From: JAWKIW01 sp046331175
GTDB lineage: Bacteria > Actinomycetota > Acidimicrobiia > Acidimicrobiales > Acidimicrobilacustridaceae
Reading direction: 5' to 3'
DNA: 64,000 nt
Assembly (NCBI GenBank): GCA_046331175.1
Contig: JAXLRI010000011.1
Coordinates: 98,070 to 162,069 of the forward strand
Shown here piece after piece: positions 57,231 through 64,000 of the stretch. The notes under the pieces were generated by a model that ran no database searches, was not told the origin of the DNA, and saw only the letters and a program-made list of their open reading frames with translations. Every line of letters begins with the position of its first letter. Within the stretch, counting starts at the first letter, position 1. Made by a program: the position numbers and the translations under genes.

Positions 57231-58723
57231 GGCGTGACGACGTAGTCATCGAGGTCGATGCGGCGGGTGCGCCGCCGGTACCACGCCGCCGGGTGCGGCA
57301 GCTGGGTGGCGATGTGCCCGCTCGGGGTGCGGAAGTAGCTGTCGCACGAGGCCCAGACGGTTCCGGCCAGGTCCTCGTCGAGGCGCCGGTTGTACTCGGC
57401 GAAGGCCTCGGCCCGGACCTCGAGCGCGTCGAGGCCGAGCTGCCGCATCGCCGCCAGCGCCTGCACCACGTACCGGGCCTGCGCCTCGAGGATCAGCAGG
57501 ATCGAGTTGCCGCCCTGGTTGGTGTTCGGCCCGTACAGCACGAACAGGTTGGGGTAGCCGGGCACGGTCAGGCCGAGGTGGGCGCGCGGCTCGTCGGCCC
57601 AGTCGTCGTGCAGGCGGCGGCCGTCGCGGCCGACGACCTCGATGCCGTGGAGGTAGTCGGTGGCGTGGTAGCCGGTGGCCAGCACGAGCACGTCGAGCGG
57701 GTGGTGCTCGCCGTCGACGGTGACGATGCCGTCGGGCACCACCTCGCGGATCGGCGACGTGACCAGGTCGACGTGATCGCGCTGCAGGGCCGGGTAGTAG
57801 TCGTCCGACAGGAGCACGCGCTTGCACCCGATCGGGTAGTCGGGGGTGAGCGCCTCGCGCAGCACCGGGTCGGCGACGCTCGCCTCGAGGTGGGCCCGGG
57901 CGAAGTGCTCGAAGGCGCCGAACCGCCGGTCGTCGGCACGGAAGACGGTGTTGCCCTCGTAGAACCGCTCGATGCCGCGGCGGTGGCGGCGCATGGCCAT
58001 GACGTCGGCGGCGAAGGCGGCCCGGGCCTCGTCGGCGTAGGGCTTGTCGCCCCGCGGCATGATCCACGGCGCCGACCGCTGGTACACGTCGAGGTGGCCG
58101 ACCTCGTCGACGATGGCCGGCACGATCTGGATGGCGCTGGCCCCGGTGCCGATCACGCCGACCCGCCGCCCGGCCAGGTCGACGGCGTGGTCCCAGCGGG
58201 CCGAGTGCAGGACCGGGCCGGCGAACGAGTCGAGGCCGGCCAGGTCGGGGACGGCCGGCGCGTTGAAGGTGCCGACGGCGCTGACCACCACCCGGGCCCG
58301 CAGCTCGTCGCCGTCCTCGGTGGTCACCAGCCAGCGACGAGCGTCGTCGCCCCACCGCAGCGAGCGGACCCCGGCGCCGGTGCGTATGCGGTCGCGCACG
58401 CCGGCCTCGTCGGCGCACCGCTCGAAGTAGGCGAGGATCTCGGCCTGGCCGGCGAAGGTCTTGGACCAGTCGGGGTTGAGGGCGAACGAGTACGAGTACA
58501 GGTGCGAGGGGACGTCGCACTCGGCGCCGGGATAGGTGTTGATCCGCCACGTTCCGCCCACGCCGTCGCCCCGCTCGAGCACCACCACGTCGTCGATGCC
58601 GGCCTGCGCCGCCAGCACGGCCAACCCCAGCCCGCCGGCGCCGGCGCCCACCACGACCACGTCGTGCTCCAGCACCTCGTCGTCGGGTTCGGTCTGCGGG
58701 CCCGCGCCGTCCGCTGCTTCCAC
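57218..58723 (-). CDS. Baeyer-Villiger-type flavin monooxygenase (short form)
   Basis: A 501-residue class B flavoprotein without the N-terminal extension of the enzyme at 27.7 kb. VVVVGAGAGGLGLAVLA (FAD), GGTWRINTYPGAECDVPSHLYSYSF, FAGPVLHSARWDHA (fingerprint), VGVIGTGASAIQIVP (NADPH) and LFVLYGPNTNQGGNSI are intact. Sequence style matches cyclohexanone- or steroid-type monooxygenases of actinobacteria; the substrate is unknown. The GTG at 58723 follows GGGGGAG. Expression seems to be controlled by the operator at 58787-58803, which overlaps the -35 region of a TAGGTT promoter. Confidence 0.92.
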   Translation of the reverse strand: MEAADGAGPQTEPDDEVLEHDVVVVGAGAGGLGLAVLAAQAGIDDVVVLERGDGVGGTWRINTYPGAECDVPSHLYSYSFALNPDWSKTFAGQAEILAYFERCADEAGVRDRIRTGAGVRSLRWGDDARRWLVTTEDGDELRARVVVSAVGTFNAPAVPDLAGLDSFAGPVLHSARWDHAVDLAGRRVGVIGTGASAIQIVPAIVDEVGHLDVYQRSAPWIMPRGDKPYADEARAAFAADVMAMRRHRRGIERFYEGNTVFRADDRRFGAFEHFARAHLEASVADPVLREALTPDYPIGCKRVLLSDDYYPALQRDHVDLVTSPIREVVPDGIVTVDGEHHPLDVLVLATGYHATDYLHGIEVVGRDGRRLHDDWADEPRAHLGLTVPGYPNLFVLYGPNTNQGGNSILLILEAQARYVVQALAAMRQLGLDALEVRAEAFAEYNRRLDEDLAGTVWASCDSYFRTPSGHIATQLPHPAAWYRRRTRRIDLDDYVVTPSGA

Positions 58724-58768
58724 CTGCCTCGCTCCCCCCGGCCCGCCCCCCGGCGACGACCGGCTCCG

Positions 58769-58774
58769 AACCTA
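58769..58774 (-). promoter_or_regulatory. -10 box TAGGTT for the monooxygenase gene
   Basis: TAGGTT on the minus strand lies 45 nt before the GTG at 58723, giving a leader of about 38 nt with GGGGGAG near the start codon. Confidence 0.5.
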
Positions 58775-58786
58775 CCCCGGCACACC

Positions 58787-58803
58787 TGAGCAACGATTGC
58801 TCA
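58787..58803. promoter_or_regulatory. Operator palindrome TGAGCAA-CGA-TTGCTCA
   Basis: A perfect 7-bp inverted repeat with a 3-nt centre covers the -35 region of the TAGGTT promoter. It also lies 35 nt before the divergent gene at 58838, so one repressor could control both. The core is shared with 14850-14866. Confidence 0.7.
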
Positions 58804-58825
58804 CGACCGGCGGGGCGCGGCCTGG

Positions 58826-58831
58826 TACCCA
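58826..58831 (+). promoter_or_regulatory. Possible -10 box TACCCA
   Basis: TACCCA ends 6 nt before the GTG at 58838. The last base is A, not T. AGGGAC in the gap could instead act as a weak Shine-Dalgarno. Confidence 0.3.
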
Positions 58832-58837
58832 AGGGAC

Positions 58838-59827
58838 GTGTCCCGACCGCTGCAGAGCTCCGCCGCCCGCCGGGCCGGCCGCCTGCTGACCGACGTGCTC
58901 TTCGTCGTCGTCGGCATCGGGCTCGCCGCCTGGGGCACGTCGAGCGTCCTCACGTCGGCCGACGTCCGCCTGCGCTGCGACCGCGCCACCGACACCTGCC
59001 GGTACGAGTCGTCGGCCCTGGCGACGAGCACCGACCGCACCTTCGCCGCCCGCACCCTCGCCGGCGCCTCCTCCTTCGGGGGCGGACCCAAGACGCCCCC
59101 GATGCTGTACGTCTTCGTCGGCACCCGGCCCGACGCGCTCGAGCGGATCGAGGCCGGGCGCTCGACCGAGGCCCGGGCCATCGCCGAGCACATCGGCAGC
59201 TTCGTCGCCCTGCAGCGAGACGCGCTGGACGAGTCGCTCCCCAACCGGAACGGTGGCATCGTCGGCGGGCTGATCTCGCTCGGCATCGCGGCCGCCGCCG
59301 TCGGTCTCGGCGTCGGCGACGTCGTCCGCCGCCGGCGCGAGCAACGACGGCAGGCGATCCGAGCGACCCGGCGACGGCCGGCCACCATCCCGCCGCCCGA
59401 TCCCGGCGTCGAGATCGCACCCGACCCCACCCTCGCCCCGCTCGCCACCGCGGTGGCGACTCGCCTCGGCGAGCCGGTCTCGGCCATCGGGGCCTTCACC
59501 CCGTCGCACGGCACGCGGCGCGCCACCGGGTGGCCCAAGGCCGTCGCCGTGGCCCTCACCCCCACGCACGTCGCCGTGGTGGAGGTGGTGCTCGGGCGCC
59601 CGATCTGGCCCCGCGGCGACCTGGCCGTGGGACCGGTGCTCGGGTGCTGGGAACGTGCAACCGTCGAGGCCGAGGTGGAGGACCCCGAGGTGGTGAGCCG
59701 GACCTTGCTCCTGCGCGTGCCCGGCCGACCCGACCTCGAGCTGGTCGACGCCGGCCACCGCGGCCGAGCGCCGTACAACACCGCGCTGCTGGTCGCGCTC
59801 GCCCCCGACGCCGTCCGGCCCGGCTGA
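58838..59827 (+). CDS. Membrane protein with external loop and cytoplasmic domain, unknown function
   Basis: A 329-residue protein with two membrane helices (about 16-40 and 139-160). The loop between them (about 41-138) should face outside and contains two Cys (LRCDRATDTCRYE). A strongly basic stretch (RRRREQRRQAIRATRRRPA) follows helix 2, and the C-terminal 150 residues form a soluble alpha/beta domain (AVAVALTPTHVAVVEVVLG, TLLLRVPGRPDLELVDAG) resembling small PH- or GRAM-like domains. I do not recognise a family. It shares its upstream region with the repressible monooxygenase gene. Confidence 0.7.
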   Translation: MSRPLQSSAARRAGRLLTDVLFVVVGIGLAAWGTSSVLTSADVRLRCDRATDTCRYESSALATSTDRTFAARTLAGASSFGGGPKTPPMLYVFVGTRPDALERIEAGRSTEARAIAEHIGSFVALQRDALDESLPNRNGGIVGGLISLGIAAAAVGLGVGDVVRRRREQRRQAIRATRRRPATIPPPDPGVEIAPDPTLAPLATAVATRLGEPVSAIGAFTPSHGTRRATGWPKAVAVALTPTHVAVVEVVLGRPIWPRGDLAVGPVLGCWERATVEAEVEDPEVVSRTLLLRVPGRPDLELVDAGHRGRAPYNTALLVALAPDAVRPG

Positions 59828-59919
59828 CCGACACGGCCGGCGACCCGCTCCCGGCCGGCTGCCTGCGCCCGGCCGACCCCCTGCCCGGACGCCCGGACGA
59901 CGGGCCGGCGACCCGGCGG

Positions 59920-59925
59920 TACGAT
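59920..59925 (+). promoter_or_regulatory. Candidate -10 box TACGAT for the GGDEF-EAL gene
   Basis: TACGAT lies 83 nt before the GTG at 60008, in the 180-nt gap after the preceding gene. The leader would be about 75 nt; I see no known c-di-GMP riboswitch in it. Confidence 0.35.
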
Positions 59926-60007
59926 CCGGGCACCGGCCACCAGGCCGGCGCGTCGTGGGGGAAGCGATGGCAGACGGAGGCCGGCACCGAGCCTGGCGGG
60001 CGAGCCC

Positions 60008-63000
60008 GTGACGGGCGTCGATGCCTCCCCGCGCGCCGCCGAGCGGCTCCGCGAGGGCCTCTGCCTCGTCGACGCCGACGGCCGCGCCACCTACGTCAGC
60101 CCCGGCATCGAGGCGCTGTTCGGGGTGCCCGCCGACGCCATCGTCGGCCAAGCCCCCACCGCAGCCGTCTTCGACGCCGACAAGCTGCTCGCCGCCGACG
60201 CCTGGGGCCGGGTCGTCGCCGAGCCCGGCGCCCAGGCCCGGGTCGAGTTCCGCGTCCCCGACCGCGGCGGCGAGCTCCGCTGGGTCGAGGTGGTGGGCAC
60301 CAACCTGCTCGACGAGCCGAGGGTCGGCGCCGTCGTCGTCACCGTGCGCGACATCACCGAGCGGCGGACCTCGGAGGACTCGCTGCACGCCGGCGAGTCC
60401 GTGCTCCACACGATCGTGCGCAACACCACCGACTGCCTGGTGCTGGTCGACCCCCAGGGACGGGTCCGCTGGGGCAACCCGGCCATCCAGGAGGTCCTCG
60501 GCACCTCGCCCCTGCGGTGGATCGGCCACCACCTGCTGCAGTTCGTCCACCCCGACGACGTCGCCGACTTCCTCCCCAGCCTCCGACGGGTCCTCACCGG
60601 CCACGACCTCGACGGCGAGCTGGTGCTGCGGGTGCGCCACGGCGACGGCAGCTGGCGATCGATGGAGGCCACCGCCCGCCCGGTCGCCGACGACCGCGAC
60701 GACCCGGGGGCGATGTTCAGCCTGCGCGACGTCACGGATCGGGTGGCCGCCGAGCGAGCGCTGCGGGCCAGCCAGGCCCGACTGGCGGCGGTGGTCGACG
60801 CCAGCCCCGACGTTATCGCCATCGTCGACGCCGAGGCTCGGGTCGAGTGGATCTCGGCCACGGTCACCACCATCTTGGGTCACGACGCCGACGAGCTCGT
60901 CGGCTGCACCGCGTTCGACCTGGTGTCCCCCGACGACCTCGACGAGGTGCTCCCCCGCTTCCTCGCCGTGAGCGCCGAGCCGGGCACGCACGAGCCGATG
61001 CTGCTGCACGTCCGCCACGCCGACGGCTCGATCGTGCCGGTGGAGGGCCTGGGCACCCTGCTGCCCGGCGACGGCGACGAGCCCGACAGCATCCTCGTGT
61101 CGGTGCGCGACGTGCGGGCGCGCCTCGAGGCCGAAGAGGCCCTGCGTCGCCGCGACGAGCGCTTCCGGGCCCTGGTGCAGCACAGCGCCGACGCCATCGT
61201 CGTGATCGACGGCGAGGCCGCCATCACCTACGCCAGCCCGGCCGCCGAGGCCATCTTCGGCCAGCCCCCCACCGAGCGACAGGTCGACTCGGCCCTCGAC
61301 TTCATCCACCCCGACGACCAGGAGTGGGCCGCCGAGGAGTTCCTCGCCCTGATGGCGACGCCCGCCGCCGTCACCACCCGGCGCCTGCGGGTGCGCCACC
61401 ACCCCGACGGCTTCCGCTGGGTCGAGGCCACGGTGGTGAACCGCTTCGGCGACCCCGCCGTCGACGGGCTGGTGGCCAACATCCGAGACATCACCGATCG
61501 CATGGCCACCGAGGAGGCGCTGCGGCGCAGCGAGGCCCGGTTCCGCACCGTGGTCCAGGGCAGCTACGACGCGGTGGTCGTGGTCGACCGCGAGGGCTCG
61601 ATCATGTGGGTCACCGAGAGCTCCGAGCGCATGCTCGGCTGGACCCCCGACGACCTGGTGGGCGTCAACGGGCTCGACCTCATCCACCCCGACGACGTCG
61701 ACCTCATCGCCGCCGAGCTGGCCAGCTTCGTGGCCGGCACCGGCGTCCCCGTCCCCACCACCATCAAGCTGAAGCACAAGGACGGCAGCTGGCACCACGT
61801 CGAGATCGTGGGCACCGACATGCTCGACCACCCCGACATCGGCGGGATCGCCCTCAACGCCCGGCTGGTCGACGACCGGGTGGCCGCCGAGCGCCAGCTG
61901 CGCCGCCTCATCGACATCTTCGAGCTCACCCGCGACCTCGTCGCCATCGCCGACGCCAGGGGCAACATCGAGTACCTCAACGCCGCCGCCCGCCGCTTCT
62001 TCGGCGTCGACGACGACGTCGAGCTCGGCGACCTCTCGCTCGGCACGTCGTTCACGCCGGCCAGCCTCGACCGGTTGCGCACCGAGGTCATGCCCTCCGT
62101 GACGGCGACCGGCACCTGGTCGGGCGAGCTCGATGCGGTGCGCGCCGACGGCGAGGTCGTGGCCATGCTCGCCCAGATGATCGCCCACCTCGACGACGGT
62201 CGGCTCGAGTTCGTGTCCGCCGTCTTCCGCGACATCACCGAGCGCAAGGCGTTCGAGCGCCGGCTCGAGCACGAGGCCACCCACGACCCGCTCACCGGGC
62301 TCCCCAACCGCACGCTGCTGCTCGACCGCCTCGACCTGGCCCTGGCCCGCAGCCGCCGCCGGGGCCGCGGGGTCGGCGTGCTGTTCTGCGACCTCGACCA
62401 CTTCAAGGTGGTCAACGACTCCCTCGGCCACTCCGCCGGCGACCGGCTGCTGGTCGACGTGGCCGACCGCCTGCAGCACCAGCTGCGCCCGGGCGACACC
62501 GTCAGCCGCTTCGGCGGCGACGAGTTCGTGATCCTGTGCGAGGACGTCGACGGACCCGACCCCGCCGTGCGACTGGCCGAACGGGTCGAGGAGGCCATGG
62601 CCGCCCCGTTCCGGCTGGGCGAGGAGGACCTCCACCTGGGCGTGTCGATCGGCATCGCCATCGGCGAGCCCGGCACCGGCGATCCCGAGGCGCTCATCCG
62701 CGACGCCGACGCCGCCATGTACCGGGCCAAGGCCAAGGGCCGCCAGCGCCACCAGGTCTTCGAGGTCGACATGTGGGAGCAGGCGGTCGACCGCCTCGAC
62801 CTGGAGAACGCGCTTCGCCGTGCCCTCGGCCGCGGCGAGCTCGAGCTGCGCTACCAGCCGATCGTCGACCTGCGCACCGGTCTGGTCGACGGCGTCGAGG
62901 CCCTGCTGCGGTGGCGCCACCCCCAGCGCGGCCTGCTGGCGCCCGACGAGTTCATCGGCGTCGCCGAGGAGACCGGCGTGATCGTGTCGATGGGCGACTG

Positions 63001-63574
63001 GGTCCTCACCGAGGCCTGCTGCCAGCTCGTCGGCTGGGACGAGCAGCGCGGCGACGGGTCAGAGGGTCCACCGCTGACCATGGCGGTCAACCTCTCGGGC
63101 CGGCAGCTCGACCACCCCGACCTCGTCGGCCACGTGCAGCGGGCCCTCGAGACGAGCGGGCTGGCGGCCGACCGCCTCCACCTCGAGATCACCGAGAGCG
63201 AGCTGATGGACGACGTCGAGGGCTCGCAGGCCACCCTCGAGCAGCTGCGCAGCCTCGGCGTGCACCTCGCCGTCGACGACTTCGGCACCGGCTACTCGTC
63301 GCTCAGCTACCTGAAGCGCTTCCCGGTCGACCGGCTCAAGGTCGACCGCAGCTTCGTCGACGGCCTCGGCACCGACCCCGAGGACACCGCCATCGTCACG
63401 GCCATCGTGCGCCTGGCCCACTCGCTGGGGCTGGAGGCCACCGCCGAGGGCGTCGAGACCGAGGCCCAGCGCACCGCACTGGCCGACCTCGGCTGCGACC
63501 GGGCCCAGGGCTACCTGCTGGCCACCCCGCTGCCGGCCGACGAGGTGCTCGCCGCCATCGACCGGACCGGCTGA
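60008..63574 (+). CDS. Six-PAS GGDEF-EAL protein (c-di-GMP turnover)
   Basis: A 1188-residue soluble signalling protein. Six PAS domains in tandem (about 10-125, 130-250, 257-375, 380-500, 505-622, 628-745), each ending in a VRDITER- or RDVTDR-like PAC motif, precede a GGDEF domain (about 755-915; FGGDEF with the RxxD inhibitory site RPGD five residues upstream) and an EAL domain (about 930-1185; VEALLRW, NLSGRQL, EITESELMDD, DDFGTGYSSL, KVDRSF and TAEGVETEAQ). Both catalytic sets look complete, so it may make and break c-di-GMP. No membrane segment is present; the inputs are cytoplasmic, perhaps heme, flavin or other ligands. The GTG start is uncertain. Confidence 0.93.
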   Translation: MTGVDASPRAAERLREGLCLVDADGRATYVSPGIEALFGVPADAIVGQAPTAAVFDADKLLAADAWGRVVAEPGAQARVEFRVPDRGGELRWVEVVGTNLLDEPRVGAVVVTVRDITERRTSEDSLHAGESVLHTIVRNTTDCLVLVDPQGRVRWGNPAIQEVLGTSPLRWIGHHLLQFVHPDDVADFLPSLRRVLTGHDLDGELVLRVRHGDGSWRSMEATARPVADDRDDPGAMFSLRDVTDRVAAERALRASQARLAAVVDASPDVIAIVDAEARVEWISATVTTILGHDADELVGCTAFDLVSPDDLDEVLPRFLAVSAEPGTHEPMLLHVRHADGSIVPVEGLGTLLPGDGDEPDSILVSVRDVRARLEAEEALRRRDERFRALVQHSADAIVVIDGEAAITYASPAAEAIFGQPPTERQVDSALDFIHPDDQEWAAEEFLALMATPAAVTTRRLRVRHHPDGFRWVEATVVNRFGDPAVDGLVANIRDITDRMATEEALRRSEARFRTVVQGSYDAVVVVDREGSIMWVTESSERMLGWTPDDLVGVNGLDLIHPDDVDLIAAELASFVAGTGVPVPTTIKLKHKDGSWHHVEIVGTDMLDHPDIGGIALNARLVDDRVAAERQLRRLIDIFELTRDLVAIADARGNIEYLNAAARRFFGVDDDVELGDLSLGTSFTPASLDRLRTEVMPSVTATGTWSGELDAVRADGEVVAMLAQMIAHLDDGRLEFVSAVFRDITERKAFERRLEHEATHDPLTGLPNRTLLLDRLDLALARSRRRGRGVGVLFCDLDHFKVVNDSLGHSAGDRLLVDVADRLQHQLRPGDTVSRFGGDEFVILCEDVDGPDPAVRLAERVEEAMAAPFRLGEEDLHLGVSIGIAIGEPGTGDPEALIRDADAAMYRAKAKGRQRHQVFEVDMWEQAVDRLDLENALRRALGRGELELRYQPIVDLRTGLVDGVEALLRWRHPQRGLLAPDEFIGVAEETGVIVSMGDWVLTEACCQLVGWDEQRGDGSEGPPLTMAVNLSGRQLDHPDLVGHVQRALETSGLAADRLHLEITESELMDDVEGSQATLEQLRSLGVHLAVDDFGTGYSSLSYLKRFPVDRLKVDRSFVDGLGTDPEDTAIVTAIVRLAHSLGLEATAEGVETEAQRTALADLGCDRAQGYLLATPLPADEVLAAIDRTG

Positions 63575-63605
63575 GCGAGGCCCGCGCCCAGCCGGAGCCC
63601 GCGCG

Positions 63606-64000
63606 CTACTGCTCGCCGAGCAGCTGGGCCAGCTCGGCCTCGGGGACGATGGTGAGCTCGCCGCTCACGTCGAGGACCACCTGGTGCAGCTCGCCGGTGA
63701 AGGCGAACGGCGCCCGGTAGTCGTCGGGCTCGACGCTGTCGTAGGCGGCGAACCCGCAGCTGACGCCGAGGATGCCGAAGTTGTTGGGCACGGTGTAGGG
63801 CAGCCGACCGGCCCCCACGAGGCGACCGTCGACGAAGAGCCGCACCTCGGCCGGCGACCCCTTGCCCTCGAGGAACGACGGCGACCCGGTGGTGGCCAGC
63901 TCCATGCGCAGCTCGTGGCGACCGGCGGGCACCTCCTCGGTGGACGTCACCCCGAAGCGCGCCAGACCGAGGTAGTTGTGCACGTAGTGCAACCGCCCGT
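63606..64000 (-). CDS. C-terminal fragment of a second sulfatase-type protein
   Basis: The last 131 codons of a gene that continues past the right edge. GRLHYVHNYLG, VPAGRHELRMEL, VRLFVDGRLVGAGRLPYTVPNNFGI and LHQVVLDVSGE match the C-terminal beta domain of the sulfatase at 40833 (GRLHYEHNLAG, GPGEHRLGVEV, LQVDGEPAGSIDI, IRQAVVDVSGT) in the same order. The family call rests only on this domain, since the catalytic part is outside the window. It ends 32 nt from the convergent GGDEF-EAL gene. Confidence 0.75.
   Translation of the reverse strand, partial: GRLHYVHNYLGLARFGVTSTEEVPAGRHELRMELATTGSPSFLEGKGSPAEVRLFVDGRLVGAGRLPYTVPNNFGILGVSCGFAAYDSVEPDDYRAPFAFTGELHQVVLDVSGELTIVPEAELAQLLGEQ

Noticed and set aside
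59828..60007. A c-di-GMP riboswitch upstream of the GGDEF-EAL gene
   Set aside because: The leader lacks the conserved GEMM elements (GGNCAAACC-type and CGCAAAGCC-type blocks). I see only a possible -10 box.
58772..63720. Two open frames of nearly 1,400 codons overlapping the GGDEF-EAL region
   Set aside because: Both are low-complexity Arg/Pro/Gly/Val-rich readings in other frames of a gene with clear PAS, GGDEF and EAL motifs.

Overview
The window is 64 kb of chromosome from a very GC-rich actinobacterium (well over 70% GC by eye). Mycothiol-type enzymes, an F420-type LLM oxidoreductase, an Rpf-type lysozyme domain, GtrA and mostly leaderless promoters all fit Actinomycetota. The gene content and style suggest Acidimicrobiia (Iamia/Ilumatobacter-like), but that placement is inference. 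I found 45 protein genes (two cut by the window edges), no rRNA or tRNA genes, no CRISPR array and no transposase.

Layout. 1-9 kb: cell-surface CAP protein, DUF6159-like membrane protein, crotonase, thioredoxin-fold and mycothiol-dependent enzymes, an Rpf-type protein coupled to a universal stress protein, and a potassium channel. 9-22 kb: HrpB helicase, a 930-residue LPXTG-like wall protein, a large AAA/LuxR regulator, an ABC-F ATPase, a small membrane protein, an alpha/beta hydrolase and GtrA. 22.6-27.7 kb: an accessory block of three single genes (ankyrin, DUF4262, beta-helix), each bracketed by copies of a 37-bp imperfect palindrome, often in 72-bp tandem units. 27.7-33.3 kb: a long Baeyer-Villiger-type monooxygenase, a D-Ala-D-Ala carboxypeptidase lipoprotein, an LLM oxidoreductase and a diiron-type MBL protein, then a further palindrome array. 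33.5-40.7 kb: two divergent paralogous membrane glycosyltransferases, a Gly/Gln-rich DUF5666-like anchored protein and a CDF metal exporter. 40.8-50.1 kb: arylsulfatase, a GluR0-like glutamate-receptor channel, a sterol-desaturase-family enzyme, an EthA-like monooxygenase and a pirin / class III aminotransferase / kinase-like run. 50-64 kb: MOSC protein, acyl-CoA-dehydrogenase-like flavoprotein, class I aminotransferase, serine hydrolase, DUF3089 lipoprotein, carotenoid-type membrane protein, a third monooxygenase, a six-PAS GGDEF-EAL protein and the tail of a second sulfatase.

How it works together. Three flavin monooxygenases, an LLM enzyme, a crotonase, an acyl-CoA-dehydrogenase-like protein and two sulfatases suggest scavenging of sulfated, ketone-bearing or sterol-like organics. 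Surface proteins, the glycosyltransferase pair, the carboxypeptidase and the Rpf-type protein serve the envelope. Most genes are single transcription units. At 21 of them a -10-like box sits only 5-9 nt before the start codon, implying leaderless mRNAs; this was used to choose starts. Shine-Dalgarno sequences appear mainly on the genes that lack such a box.

Most noteworthy: the cassette-like palindrome layout at 22.6-27.7 kb; a pair of hairpins with compensatory base changes, each between divergent genes; two operators sharing the core GCAACGATTGC; a perfect palindrome over the -35 box of the carotenoid-type gene; the GluR0-like receptor channel; and in-frame minisatellites in four unrelated genes.
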